Shown: positions 1-8,998, counted from the stretch's first letter. The stretch: 46,061 nt of DNA from CAYFTL01 sp964346145 (GCA_964346145.1 CAYFTL010000015.1:1-46061); one strand, 5' to 3'. Notes: generated from the sequence alone by a model not told the origin. A program made the numbers and translations.

Positions 1-266
1 CTTCCTTTCACGGCAGAATAATATTGATAAAAGGCCTGACCTACCGCAGCAGCCCGCGGAATTGCAACAAAAAATATTGTACTGATCACAATTTGATGAA
101 TATCTCCCGTTGGAATATATTCGTCCAGCACGCGTCTCATGATCAACGATGGAATCAGCAAAATGCCTTGCGAAAGCAATACGATTACAAAGGAAGCTAT
201 GCTCAACGGAAGATACTTTTTAGCATAACTCCACAATGCTCGTGTTGCTAAGTCTTCGGTCTTCAT
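1..266 (-). CDS. ABC transporter, exporter-type permease/ATPase (N-terminal fragment)
   Basis: Partial gene: only the first 88 or so residues are in the window and the rest lies beyond base 1. The translation begins MKTEDLATRALWSYAKKYLP. It continues with a hydrophobic helix and then PSLIMRRVLDEYIPTGDI, the pattern seen at the end of TM1 and start of the first extracellular loop in type-IV exporter half-transporters (ABC_membrane family). The ATPase domain is outside the window, so substrate and partner are unknown. The ATG at 264-266 is the first start in frame after an upstream stop. An AGAAAGGA element lies somewhat far upstream. Family assignment is likely from the loop motif; function is inference. 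Confidence 0.62.
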   Translation of the reverse strand, partial: MKTEDLATRALWSYAKKYLPLSIASFVIVLLSQGILLIPSLIMRRVLDEYIPTGDIHQIVISTIFFVAIPRAAAVGQAFYQYYSAVKG

Positions 267-526
267 ACATACTCACGCTGTCCTTTCTAAAAATTCTATA
301 AATTGCTTCCCTATATAAATAGCTTATGCAAATCATAATACAATACCAACAATTACATTACAATACTTATTGATTTTATTATGATAGTACAAAGCACTAT
401 TCCTGGTTGATGCACAGTTTTTTAGCTTATAAATATAGCATCGCCGAAAAAAACCACATATTTCAAAAATTGTAGCCTCAAAGGCAAAGTTGATTTTGCA
501 ATAAGGCTTAAAAAAATTATGTTTTG
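267..526. other. AT-rich divergent intergenic region
   Basis: The gap between the leftward ABC exporter and the rightward eutH holds no convincing reading frame. It is very AT-rich and should carry the exporter promoter, but no hexamer pair stands out. A run of short frames on both strands lacks ribosome binding sites and recognisable protein character. Confidence 0.5.
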
Positions 527-535
527 TGATATAAT
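527..535 (+). promoter_or_regulatory. Probable extended -10 promoter for eutH
   Basis: TGA directly precedes a perfect TATAAT, giving the TGn extended -10 form; no good -35 is seen. Transcription would start near 542 and leave a leader of roughly 95 nt before the eutH start. I saw no clear ANTAR-responsive double hairpin or riboswitch in that leader. Confidence 0.5.
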
Positions 536-635
536 CCATCCGGGAAAGATGTTTTTTTGCATATCAAGATTATCCATGAAACAAAACAGTTTTAATATAT
601 TCAAGTCCCAAAAAATCGTTAAACGAGGAACAACA

Positions 636-1712
636 ATGAATAAAGCAGTTATGTGTGTTATGGCCTTCGGCGTATTAATAGGTGGAGTTGACCGAATATT
701 CAAAAACCGACTTGGTTTCGGAAAACGTTTCGAGGAAGGATTTTTATACATAGGCCCCACCGCACTTTCTATGGTCGGTATCATTTGCCTTGCTCCTCTT
801 ATTTCCTCAGCTTTAATATGGATTGCAGAGCCCATATATTCATGGTTTGGAATAGACCCAGGAATGTGCGGCAGCGTTTTTGCCATCGACATGGGCGGTT
901 ACCAGTTGGCCATGGGTTTATGTAAAGACCTTGCCATCGGCCGCTTTTCGGGCATTGTGGTGGCAGCGATTTTGGGGTGCACAGTCGTTTTCACCATACC
1001 CGTGGGGATGGGCATCATAAAGGTTGAAGATCATCCCTTCTTTGCAAAAGGGATCATGGTCGGTTTGATTACAATGCCCGTTGCTCTTGTGATTGGTGGG
1101 TTTTTGTCCGGATTGAATATTTTGCAAGTTTTGCATCAAAACATGTTTGTGTTTATCTTGGCACTAATTTTCACCTTGGGGTTGTGGAAACTCCCTTCGA
1201 CCATGGTGAAATTCTTTTCGCTGCTTGCCGCAACGCTTAAAATAGTGACCACCGTCGGTTTGAGCGCTGCTGCCATCAGATATATGCTTAATATTGAGAT
1301 TATTCCCAACATGACTCCTCTTGAAGATGCTATGGCAGTAGCCGCATCCATAGGCGTGATGATGTTGGGTAGCCTACCGGTCGCAGAAATGTTGCAGCGC
1401 CTACTTAAAAAACCTTTTGCCTGGCTGGGCGGTAAATTAGAAATTAATGAAACCAGCGTGACCGGCATTTTGATGTCCATGGTAAGCGTTATCCCGACGT
1501 TAACCATGCTCAAGGATATGGACAACAGAGGAAAAGTGCTCAACATTGCGTTTATGGTCAGCGGTTCAGCAGTGCTGGCTGCCCATTTAGGTTTTACGGC
1601 CGCTGCAGAGCCCAACATGGTGGTGCCTATGATCTTATCCAAATTGTGTGGCGGAATTGCAGGCGTACTCGTCGTGCTTGTGATAACCGCTAAACGCCAT
1701 GCAGTTGGATGA
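636..1712 (+). CDS. eutH: EutH-family ethanolamine permease
   Basis: A 358-residue polytopic membrane protein matching EutH, which in eut operons helps ethanolamine cross the membrane when the neutral form is scarce. Family features seen are an N-terminal helix with GGVDRIF, then FEEGF followed by ALSMVGIICLAPLIS, then DMGGYQLAMGL and TIPVGMGII. About ten hydrophobic segments run to the C-terminus. Length is close to Firmicute EutH proteins. The ATG at 636 was chosen because ACGAGGA precedes it; an earlier in-frame ATG at 519 lies upstream of the predicted transcription start. No other eut gene (lyase, shell protein, regulator) is adjacent, so it acts as an orphan here and may serve another amino alcohol. 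Family confident, substrate inferred. Confidence 0.85.
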   Translation: MNKAVMCVMAFGVLIGGVDRIFKNRLGFGKRFEEGFLYIGPTALSMVGIICLAPLISSALIWIAEPIYSWFGIDPGMCGSVFAIDMGGYQLAMGLCKDLAIGRFSGIVVAAILGCTVVFTIPVGMGIIKVEDHPFFAKGIMVGLITMPVALVIGGFLSGLNILQVLHQNMFVFILALIFTLGLWKLPSTMVKFFSLLAATLKIVTTVGLSAAAIRYMLNIEIIPNMTPLEDAMAVAASIGVMMLGSLPVAEMLQRLLKKPFAWLGGKLEINETSVTGILMSMVSVIPTLTMLKDMDNRGKVLNIAFMVSGSAVLAAHLGFTAAAEPNMVVPMILSKLCGGIAGVLVVLVITAKRHAVG

Positions 1713-1838
1713 TGATTACGAACATGTACCGTGTTACTTCCTATTATTTATATTCGTTTTGTGATTTTTTATCAACACAATCATATGATTAAACCGGTAT
1801 GATTGCCCGCTTTCTAGCCCTCTCAACTCAAATGTATG

Positions 1839-1868
1839 TTGACAGTCCTATAGTTTTCTTGGTATTAT
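1839..1868 (+). promoter_or_regulatory. Sigma-A-type promoter for the opp operon
   Basis: TTGACA (1839-1844) and TATTAT (1863-1868) are separated by 18 nt. Predicted initiation near 1875 gives a short leader to oppB. A 12-bp perfect palindrome, AATCATATGATT, lies 49 nt upstream of the -35 at 1779-1790 and could be an operator, but nothing confirms that. Confidence 0.65.
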
Positions 1869-1906
1869 TTAGTTTGGTAAATTAATAAAGGTAGATGGTG
1901 AAGTGT

Positions 1907-2821
1907 ATGTTTCGTTATGCAGTACGTCGATTTATTACCTCGCTCATTACGCTGTTCCTTGTAATCACGCTTACATTTTTTCTAATGCAAGCCGTTCCAG
2001 GAGAGCCTTTCTTGGGCGAGCGCGTGACAGAAGAAATGCGCGATCGTATCATGGCCAAATATGGTTATGATCAGCCCATCATGGTGCAATACGGACGCTA
2101 TATGCGTGATCTGTTCCGTGGCGATTTGGGATACTCCATGATCGAAAAAGCCGGCGATTCGGTAAATTCCGTTATTGCAAGATATTTCCCCACTTCAATG
2201 AAGTTGGGGTTGATGGCGCTTGGTATTGCCATGTTGATCGGCATCCCGCTGGGAATACTGGCCTCAATGAAGCATGGCACGCTTTTCGATAAGTTTTTTG
2301 TATTTTTATCTTCTCTATTTGTATCGGTGCCCAGTTTTATCATGTCGATCGCTCTAATGCTGGTCTTCGGAACATGGCTAGCCATATTACCGGTCGCCCA
2401 ACTCAACGATTGGCAGTCCTACATCATGCCCGTATTTGGCATGGCGATTTACCCGATGTGCAACCTGGCCCGCCTCACCCGCACGACCATGCTGGACGTA
2501 ACCGGGCAAGACTACATCAAGACCGCCCGCGCCAAGGGATTATCTACTTTTAAAGTTATGTTTAAACATGCGCTGCGCAATGCAATATTGCCGGTCATCA
2601 CTGCGCTGGGCCCCATGGTAGCCGGAATCCTTACCGGATCTTTCGTGGTAGAAAAAGTGTTTGCCATCTCCGGTATCGGAAAGTATTTTATCGGTTCCAT
2701 TAGTTCCCGCGACTATTCCCTCATTATGGGTACTACAATTTTCTTTGCCGTGTTGCTGATCCTTTGCAACTACATAGTAGACCTGCTGTATGGAATTATC
2801 GATCCCCGCATCAAAATGTAA
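1907..2821 (+). CDS. oppB: Peptide ABC transporter permease OppB/DppB
   Basis: First of the two channel subunits of an oligopeptide/dipeptide importer (BPD_transp_1 family), acting in the cytoplasmic membrane with OppC. The protein starts MFRYAVRRFITS, runs into TM1 and then the family-typical MQAVPGEPF, and has six predicted helices. The EAA loop that docks the ATPases is visible as DYIKTARAKGLS, and the C-terminus ends IDPRIKM. I prefer the ATG at 1907 because the family normally begins M-x-(R/K)YxxRR and GGTGA sits 5 nt upstream. An ATG four codons earlier, at 1895, is possible but its AAAGG is only 3 nt away. It heads a tightly spaced operon. Confidence 0.9.
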   Translation: MFRYAVRRFITSLITLFLVITLTFFLMQAVPGEPFLGERVTEEMRDRIMAKYGYDQPIMVQYGRYMRDLFRGDLGYSMIEKAGDSVNSVIARYFPTSMKLGLMALGIAMLIGIPLGILASMKHGTLFDKFFVFLSSLFVSVPSFIMSIALMLVFGTWLAILPVAQLNDWQSYIMPVFGMAIYPMCNLARLTRTTMLDVTGQDYIKTARAKGLSTFKVMFKHALRNAILPVITALGPMVAGILTGSFVVEKVFAISGIGKYFIGSISSRDYSLIMGTTIFFAVLLILCNYIVDLLYGIIDPRIKM

Positions 2822-2835
2822 CCGGAGGTATATTC

Positions 2836-3840
2836 ATGAACTATACACCTGATCCAACTTTGGTCCAGAAATATGGCTTAACCGCCCAAGACATAGAGCC
2901 TGCTTCCAGCGACGATAAACACTCAATAGACCATATGCGTCCATCAATTTCCTACTGGAAGGATGCGTTTCAACGGTTCTCCCGCAACAAACTGGCCATC
3001 TTTATGTTCATTTTGTTGATGATTATTGTGCTGGCCTCAATATTTGGCCCTATCCTCTCCCCCTATACTTACAAAGGCCAATCCAGAGATGTTCGACAAG
3101 GTCCTTCCTTTGAGCACCCATTTGGCACCGATAAGCTGGGCCGCGATATTTTTGTCCGTGTGATGTTCGGCACCCGAATCTCCTTGTTGGTTGGCTTTGT
3201 CACCATGCTGCTGGTAGGCTTTATCGGCATATCCTACGGTGCCATCGCGGCCTTCGTCGGTGGATGGTGGGACAACATTATGATGCGCTTTGTCGACCTG
3301 ATGATGACCGTTCCTTCCATGTTGATCATTATCATACTTTCGGTCGCCATGCGGGAACCCATGCAAGAACTTTTAAAGAACCCCAACTTTTCGAGTTTCG
3401 CTTCCATGGGCTCAGGCTTAATCTCCATTTTCATCGTGCTTGCATTGTTTAATTGGGTAGGCATGGCCCGGGCAGTGCGCGGTGCACTGTTGACCAACCG
3501 CAATCAGGAGTACGTTATGGCTTCAGAAGCCATGGGGGCCAAGTCCAAGTGGATTATCACCAAGCATCTGCTGCCCAACTCCATCGGCGTAATCATCATC
3601 AACGCTACTGGCATCGTTCCAAGCGCCATCATGACTGAATCTTTTCTGAGCTTTTTGGGGCTGGGCGTTTCGGCTCCCGTTCCCTCTTTGGGTTCCATGG
3701 CCAGCGATGCATTAAACGGTATCCAAAGTTTCCCCATGAATATGATCTATCCTGCCATAATCATTAGCTTGATTATATTGTGCTTTAACGTGCTTGGGGA
3801 TGCTCTTCGTGACGCACTCGATCCGCGCATGCGCAAGTAA
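2836..3840 (+). CDS. oppC: Peptide ABC transporter permease OppC/DppC
   Basis: Second channel subunit of the importer, 334 residues. It has the OppC-type N-terminal cytoplasmic extension (about 45 residues) before TM1. The hallmark HPFGTDKLGRDIFVRVMFG follows, then the BPD_transp_1 core with the EAA loop EYVMASEAMGAKSKW and a C-terminal DALDPRMRK. The start at 2836 is set by GGAGG 8-9 nt upstream, 14 nt after the oppB stop. An in-frame ATG further upstream would overlap the end of oppB without reason. It is expected to pair with OppB and be driven by OppD/OppF encoded next. Confidence 0.93.
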   Translation: MNYTPDPTLVQKYGLTAQDIEPASSDDKHSIDHMRPSISYWKDAFQRFSRNKLAIFMFILLMIIVLASIFGPILSPYTYKGQSRDVRQGPSFEHPFGTDKLGRDIFVRVMFGTRISLLVGFVTMLLVGFIGISYGAIAAFVGGWWDNIMMRFVDLMMTVPSMLIIIILSVAMREPMQELLKNPNFSSFASMGSGLISIFIVLALFNWVGMARAVRGALLTNRNQEYVMASEAMGAKSKWIITKHLLPNSIGVIIINATGIVPSAIMTESFLSFLGLGVSAPVPSLGSMASDALNGIQSFPMNMIYPAIIISLIILCFNVLGDALRDALDPRMRK

Positions 3841-3868
3841 TACCAAAGTACGCCAAAGATTGGATGAT

Positions 3869-4876
3869 ATGAATATGCAAAATCAAAATGAATTAGTGCT
3901 TTCTGTAGAAAATATGAGTGTCGACTTTCATACGGCAAACGGCATTGTGCATGCAGTGAGCGATGTATCCTTTGAGCTACACCGCGGCGAAGTGTTGGGC
4001 ATCGTAGGCGAATCCGGTTCTGGAAAATCGGTAACTGCCAACTCATTAATCAAATTGCTGCCCAACACAGCCAAGGTAACCGGAAAGATCGACTTGCTGG
4101 GACACGATGTCGTCAATATGAGAACCAAAGACATGAACAAAATCCGCGGTAAAGATGTCGCCATGATTTTTCAGGATCCCATGACTTCACTGAACCCGTT
4201 GTATACCGTGGGCAACCAATTGACAGAAACCTTAAGCCTACACATGGGGCTTCGCGGCGATGCAGCCAAGAAGCGGGCGTTGGAACTGCTAGACTTGGTC
4301 AGTATTCCCCAGCCCGAACTTCGCTTGAAACAGTATCCCCATGAGTTTTCCGGTGGAATGCGTCAGCGCGTTATGATCGCCATGGCCTTGTCGTGCAATC
4401 CCTCCATATTGATCGCCGACGAGCCCACCACCGCTTTAGACGTTACAATACAAGCTCAAATTTTAGAACTCTTAAGGGACCTAAAAGATAAAATTGATGC
4501 TTCCATCATCATGATCACCCATGACTTAGGCATCGTTTCGGATATCTGCGACCGCGTGAATGTAATGTACGGAAGCCAGCTGATGGAAACCGGCAACGTG
4601 GACGACCTGTTTTATCGGACAGCTCATCCCTATACCCAGGCTTTGCTCAAATGCTTGCCCGACGTGGCTGTCATGAGCGGTGCGCGCCGCCTGACCCCCA
4701 TATTGGGTGCGCCGGTTGACCTAATGATGCTGCCTCAAGGCTGTGCCTTTGCTTCCCGCTGTCCCAGCTGCATGAACGTTTGTTTGAGTCGCCGGCCCAA
4801 ACTCCATCAGGTGGGTCCCAACCATTACTCCAAATGCTGGTTATCCATGCTGTCGACAGAAGGGCAGGAGAATTGA
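3869..4876 (+). CDS. oppD: Peptide ABC transporter ATPase OppD/DppD
   Basis: First ATPase of the importer, 335 residues. It shows Walker A GESGSGKS (47-54), the Q-loop FQDP (101-104), signature SGGMRQR (161-167), Walker B LIADEP (181-186) and switch His218. The C-terminus carries the oligopeptide-type extension with GCAFASRCPSCMNVC, a cysteine pattern shared by OppD/DppD proteins and in some of them reported to hold an iron-sulfur cluster. The ATG at 3869 is chosen because the recognisable ABC fold begins about 10 residues later. The ribosome binding site is weak, so translation may be coupled to oppC, whose stop is 28 nt upstream. Confidence 0.92.
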   Translation: MNMQNQNELVLSVENMSVDFHTANGIVHAVSDVSFELHRGEVLGIVGESGSGKSVTANSLIKLLPNTAKVTGKIDLLGHDVVNMRTKDMNKIRGKDVAMIFQDPMTSLNPLYTVGNQLTETLSLHMGLRGDAAKKRALELLDLVSIPQPELRLKQYPHEFSGGMRQRVMIAMALSCNPSILIADEPTTALDVTIQAQILELLRDLKDKIDASIIMITHDLGIVSDICDRVNVMYGSQLMETGNVDDLFYRTAHPYTQALLKCLPDVAVMSGARRLTPILGAPVDLMMLPQGCAFASRCPSCMNVCLSRRPKLHQVGPNHYSKCWLSMLSTEGQEN

Positions 4877-4880
4877 TTTC

Positions 4881-5858
4881 ATGAACATAGACAACAGAGC
4901 CAATATCCTGGAAGTTCAAAATTTAAAAATGCACTTTCCGGTGAACAAAGGCCGGAAAAAGCATGTAGTAAAAGCCGTGGACGGCGTTTCCTTCGTGGTA
5001 AAACGAGGTGAAACGCTGGGATTAGTCGGAGAGTCCGGTTGCGGGAAATCCACTGTAGGACGCACCATCATGCGTTTTTATAACCCTACCGAAGGCAAAA
5101 TGATTTTCGATGGCGATGACATCACCACTGCCGATATGGCGCCGTACCGCACACGGATGCAAATGGTATTTCAGGATCCGTATTCTTCATTAAATCCGCG
5201 TATGTCGGTAAATGACATTGTCGGCGAGCCGTTAGACATTCAGTTTCCCAACATGCCCCGGAGCGAACGGAATCAGCGCGTTTTAGAGCAGATCCAACTG
5301 GTTGGACTGAACAGCGAACATCTACAGCGCTTTCCTCACGAATTTTCGGGCGGCCAGCGCCAACGTATTTCCATCGCCCGTGCTATGGTCACTGATCTTG
5401 ATTTTTTGATTTGTGACGAACCGGTTTCGGCACTGGACGTATCCATCCAGGCGCAAATCATCAATATGCTGATGGACTTGCAAGAACAAACCGGCATGGC
5501 GTACCTATTTATCGCCCACGATTTGTCGGTCGTCCGCCATATTTCCAACCGAATTGTGGTTATGTATCTGGGCCATATCATGGAAAGTTGCGGTTCCGAA
5601 GAGCTGTATTCCCATCCGCTGCACCCCTACACACAGGCGTTGCTCAGTGCCATCCCGGTGCCTGATCCCAACACCAGCCGCAACAGCAAGCGCATCGTGC
5701 TCCAGGGGGATGTACCCAGCCCGGTTAATCCCCCATCCGGGTGTGTATTCCGCACTCGTTGCCCGAAAGCAAAAGCTATTTGTGCCGATCAAAAGCCCAA
5801 ATATAAAGACATGGGCGGCGGACACATGGTGGCATGCCATTTCGCCGATCGTTTATAG
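4881..5858 (+). CDS. oppF: Peptide ABC transporter ATPase OppF/DppF
   Basis: Second ATPase of the importer, 325 residues. Walker A is GESGCGKST (50-58), the Q-loop VFQDPYSSLNPR, the signature SGGQRQR (156-162) and Walker B LICDEP. The C-terminal oligopeptide/dipeptide extension includes GCVFRTRCPKAKAIC and a final cysteine near the end, again the four-cysteine pattern. It starts 4 nt after oppD with AGGAG upstream. OppD and OppF normally form the heterodimeric motor under OppBC. The specific peptide range cannot be read from the sequence. Confidence 0.92.
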   Translation: MNIDNRANILEVQNLKMHFPVNKGRKKHVVKAVDGVSFVVKRGETLGLVGESGCGKSTVGRTIMRFYNPTEGKMIFDGDDITTADMAPYRTRMQMVFQDPYSSLNPRMSVNDIVGEPLDIQFPNMPRSERNQRVLEQIQLVGLNSEHLQRFPHEFSGGQRQRISIARAMVTDLDFLICDEPVSALDVSIQAQIINMLMDLQEQTGMAYLFIAHDLSVVRHISNRIVVMYLGHIMESCGSEELYSHPLHPYTQALLSAIPVPDPNTSRNSKRIVLQGDVPSPVNPPSGCVFRTRCPKAKAICADQKPKYKDMGGGHMVACHFADRL

Positions 5859-5920
5859 TTAAAGTATATTTGGCGGCACCGCCGCTAATATAAAAAATTA
5901 TCCGAGGAGGAAGTATATCT

Positions 5921-7525
5921 ATGCGTAAGGTTCTCTCACTTGTGTTGGTTGCCTTAATGCTGCTGACCGGATCCGTTGCCGCGTTTGCAGAAGCACAGCA
6001 GCCAAACGAACTGACCATCGTACTTGGGACCCGTCCCAACCTGGACCCTCACTGGAATGCCGGTTCAACCGGTGCTCTGTTGATGAACCAAATCTACGAA
6101 GGTCTGTACAATTACACCGAAACCGGTTTTGAGCTGGCCGGTGCCACCGAAGTAAACGTTTCTGAGGATGGCATGACCTGGACGTTCAAACTCCGCGAAG
6201 ACGCCAAGTGGAGCGATGGAAAGCCCGTTGTTGCACAGGACTATGTAAACAGCATGCGTCGTCTGGTCGATCCGGAAATCAGCACCATCTACATGAACGA
6301 CTATGGTCAGTTCCTGAAGAATGGCCCTGCCATTTCCAAGGGAGAGATGAAAGTAGAAGAGCTGGGCGTAAAAGCAATCGACGATTATACGCTGGAAATC
6401 CAGCTGGAAAATGTTTGTGCTTTCTTTGATGCCTTGTTGTGCTACTCCACTTTCTATCCTCTGCGTACAGACACCTTCGAAGAAGACGGTTTGGGCAACT
6501 GGGCATGGGATGTAAGTAAGCTGGTTACCAACGGCCCGCTCAAAATGATCGCTTGCGATGAAGAGCAGGAAATGGTTTTCGACAAAAATGAAAACTATTG
6601 GAACAAAGACAACATTAAGTTGGACAAATTGACCGTTAAATTGGTCGACGACACCAACACCGTGCTGAGCCTGTTGACCACCGGCGAAGCAGACCTGGTC
6701 TTTGACTATCCTTCTGAAGAAACCGAAACGATGGCTGAACAAGGCCTATTCCACAGCTACCCCAACCTGGCCACCAACTTCTTGTTGGTGAACAACACCA
6801 AAGAGCCCTACAACGATCCCCGCGTCCGCAAAGCGCTGTCCATGACCATTGATCGCGAATTTGTCTGCGAAGTGCTGTTCATGAACACCAAGGATCCCGC
6901 AACCGGCTATATCGGTCACGGCTTCCCCGGCGCAAGCGATGAGAAAGACTTCCGCAGCGAAGGCGGCGATTTGTTGAGCTACGATCCGGAAGGCGCTCGC
7001 AAATTGCTGAAAGAAGCAGGCTACGAAAACGGCGAGAACTTCCCGGTATTGGAGATCGCCTTCTCCAACTCCAACGCCGACTTCAAAGTGTTGTTTGAGT
7101 ACATGCAGGCCGTTTGGGAAGAAGAGCTGGGCATCAAGGTTCAACTCACCCCCATGGAAAATGCTGCTATGGCCGAACAACGCGATGCTGGCAAGTTTGA
7201 CATCACTCCCCAAGGCTGGGGTGCAGACTATGTTGACGTAAGCAACATGCTCTCCATCTTTGTAACCGGCAACTTCATCAATGGCGGCCGTTACTCTAAC
7301 GAGATTTACGACAAGACCTTTGAAGAAGCTCTGGTCACCATGGATAAAGCAGAACGCATGGAGAAACTACACATCGTTGAAAACACCTTGGTTGCAGAAG
7401 ATATGGGCATCATTCCCCTATATCACTCTTCTTACAAGATGCTGTACGATGAAAATGTTGTTTCCAACGTACGCGTTAACTCCAACTCTAAGGTTATCCT
7501 GACCGATGTGGTCGTGACCAAATAA
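5921..7525 (+). CDS. oppA: Peptide ABC transporter substrate-binding protein (SBP_bac_5), no lipobox
   Basis: Extracytoplasmic peptide receptor of the importer, 534 residues, SBP_bac_5 family. Family landmarks are TIVLGTRPNLDPHWN near the mature start, MTWTFKLREDAKWSDGKPV (the conserved family signature region), DPRVRKALSMTIDRE and WGADYVD. The signal peptide MRKVLSLVLVALMLLTGSVA is followed by AFAEA and looks like a signal peptidase I substrate. There is no L-x-x-C lipobox, unlike most Gram-positive OppA lipoproteins. The RBS is GAGGAGG at a good distance. The 62-nt gap after oppF contains a small GGCGG/CCGCC inverted repeat near 5872-5883 and may allow higher expression of this last gene. 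A strong terminator follows. Confidence 0.92.
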   Translation: MRKVLSLVLVALMLLTGSVAAFAEAQQPNELTIVLGTRPNLDPHWNAGSTGALLMNQIYEGLYNYTETGFELAGATEVNVSEDGMTWTFKLREDAKWSDGKPVVAQDYVNSMRRLVDPEISTIYMNDYGQFLKNGPAISKGEMKVEELGVKAIDDYTLEIQLENVCAFFDALLCYSTFYPLRTDTFEEDGLGNWAWDVSKLVTNGPLKMIACDEEQEMVFDKNENYWNKDNIKLDKLTVKLVDDTNTVLSLLTTGEADLVFDYPSEETETMAEQGLFHSYPNLATNFLLVNNTKEPYNDPRVRKALSMTIDREFVCEVLFMNTKDPATGYIGHGFPGASDEKDFRSEGGDLLSYDPEGARKLLKEAGYENGENFPVLEIAFSNSNADFKVLFEYMQAVWEEELGIKVQLTPMENAAMAEQRDAGKFDITPQGWGADYVDVSNMLSIFVTGNFINGGRYSNEIYDKTFEEALVTMDKAERMEKLHIVENTLVAEDMGIIPLYHSSYKMLYDENVVSNVRVNSNSKVILTDVVVTK

Positions 7526-7540
7526 TCTAATCTCCATTTA

Positions 7541-7580
7541 AACGAGCCGATGGTATTATGCCATCGGCTCGTTCTTTTTA
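7541..7580 (+). terminator. Rho-independent terminator of the opp operon
   Basis: A perfect 12-bp stem (ACGAGCCGATGG with CCATCGGCTCGT) with loop TATTATG is followed by TCTTTTTATT. It lies 16 nt after the oppA stop. Confidence 0.92.
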
Positions 7581-7581
7581 T

Positions 7582-7917
7582 TAATGTTCAGCTACAATAA
7601 TCTGCCAATTTATTACAATACGCTAAAAGAGAAGCATAATAGAAAATCAGTCTACACCGTTATTTTAAAAACAAAAAATTCATCAACCAACACTGTTTTC
7701 AATCCGATATTCAATGCGCTTCTGGGGTGGACCATAATATTATTATCCCTTTCTATCTTTAGTATGAAGCTTTTCTTGACCCTCTTCGTACAGTTGGTTA
7801 GCCATGTTTGTATACCGCAAGCCGATTATCGTTGCCGCCTTATCTCGTCCTCTCTACACTAACGATACTTTAATTTGAAAAATACTCCAATTTCTCAACC
7901 AGCAGATCTTTGCCTTT
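7582..7917. other. Intergenic region between opp terminator and XRE regulator
   Basis: An AT-rich gap of about 340 bp between convergent genes. A 92-codon rightward frame covers most of it, but it has no ribosome binding site, low-complexity composition and no recognisable domain, so I do not call it. No terminator for the leftward regulator gene was evident. Confidence 0.5.
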
Positions 7918-8958
7918 TTACCGTTTAAGTGCAATGAGCGACTTTAATCTGGCTATTTTATTCTCTTGATCGTCCACCGACTGTCCATCAACTATACCAT
8001 AATCCTCGGAAAGGTTGGCAATAATCCGTTCTCGCTCGGCAATCGCCTCTACATACATGCCAATCTGTTCAAAGAGCCGCGCTTTCGAATGAAGCCCATC
8101 TAAAAGGCGCGGCTTTTGCTGCAAGCGATAACAGGATTCATAATCCTCAAGCGCTTCCGCATATCGTCCCAAAGTTCTCATGCGGTCCGCGCGATCACAC
8201 CACACCTGCCATATATCAGCGTACTGGTCAACGGCCACATTCCAGATGTTTAGCGCACTCTCCATGTCTCCTCGCAGCGCAAATATATCCCCTTTCAGAA
8301 TCATAGCCATATATTCTCTTCCCGGCACCTCTAGGAAAATATCAATATACCCTTCCGCTTCTTCTAACCTGCCATCCGCTATCATATTCAATACGACAGC
8401 ACGCAGCGCATGAAAGCTACCGGAATGTTTGCGATAAAATTCTTTCGCGAATTCTATTAACGAAAAATGGTTGTCTAGCCAACCATCTCCGCATATCCCG
8501 CCATTGGCTTCAATCAACGCCGCCCAACCTAAATGGCTATCCGGCGAGATCGCAACCGCCTCTTTGGCAAATCCATCAGCAGTTTTGTGATCTGCGTATG
8601 CCCGATGGTTATATAGCTGAGCCAACAATATATAAGCGTCTACGCCTCCAGGATCTGTCTCGCGACGTTTCATTAGAAAATCGCTGTAATATCTGAAATC
8701 CTCATCGTCAATGCGCTTCTGATTATAAATAGCATTTTTTATGCGGATCATTTGATCGCTGTCGGCCACCTGAAACAACGCATCAATTGCAATACCCAAA
8801 TACGTTGCAATCCGAGGCAGTAGCGAAATATCGGGAAGGCTTGCTCCCGTTTCCCATTTTGATACGGCCTGAGCGCTAACGCCCACAAAATCAGCCAGTT
8901 CCTCCTGGCGTGCCGAACGCGACAACCTATAATGACGTATCTGTTTTCCGATGTCCAT
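7918..8958 (-). CDS. XRE-family transcriptional regulator with C-terminal TPR-like repeats
   Basis: 346 residues. Residues 4-60 form a Cro/CI-type helix-turn-helix (RHYRLSRSARQEELADFVGV, then SAQAVSKWETGASLPDISLL). The rest is helical, and the repeats around residues 95-330 resemble tetratricopeptide repeats (for example DMESALNIWNVAVDQYADIW and RYAEALEDYESCYRL). This HTH-plus-TPR layout is common in Firmicute regulators that sense a peptide or protein partner, but no cognate small peptide gene was found beside it. AGGAGG lies 8 nt before the ATG. A consensus promoter and a palindrome sit just upstream, so autoregulation is plausible. The targets are unknown. Confidence 0.85.
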   Translation of the reverse strand: MDIGKQIRHYRLSRSARQEELADFVGVSAQAVSKWETGASLPDISLLPRIATYLGIAIDALFQVADSDQMIRIKNAIYNQKRIDDEDFRYYSDFLMKRRETDPGGVDAYILLAQLYNHRAYADHKTADGFAKEAVAISPDSHLGWAALIEANGGICGDGWLDNHFSLIEFAKEFYRKHSGSFHALRAVVLNMIADGRLEEAEGYIDIFLEVPGREYMAMILKGDIFALRGDMESALNIWNVAVDQYADIWQVWCDRADRMRTLGRYAEALEDYESCYRLQQKPRLLDGLHSKARLFEQIGMYVEAIAERERIIANLSEDYGIVDGQSVDDQENKIARLKSLIALKR

Positions 8959-8982
8959 AGCATTATCCTCCTGACTTTATTC

Positions 8983-8992
8983 ATCAGCTGAT
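8983..8992. promoter_or_regulatory. Palindrome ATCAGCTGAT, possible operator
   Basis: A perfect 10-bp palindrome centred between the -10 element and the ribosome binding site of the XRE gene, about where transcription would start. Symmetry and position suit an autoregulatory HTH site, but this is inference only. Confidence 0.35.
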
Positions 8993-8998
8993 AATGAA

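Noticed and set aside
24..251. A 75-codon rightward frame at the window start
   Set aside because: It is antisense to the clear N-terminus of the ABC exporter.
536..635. Riboswitch or ANTAR-target hairpins in the eutH leader
   Set aside because: No pair of stems with the conserved loop bases was found; the leader is short and mostly unstructured by eye.
7584..7862. A 92-codon rightward open frame after the opp terminator
   Set aside because: No ribosome binding site or promoter, composition looks like untranslated AT-rich DNA, and no domain is recognisable.
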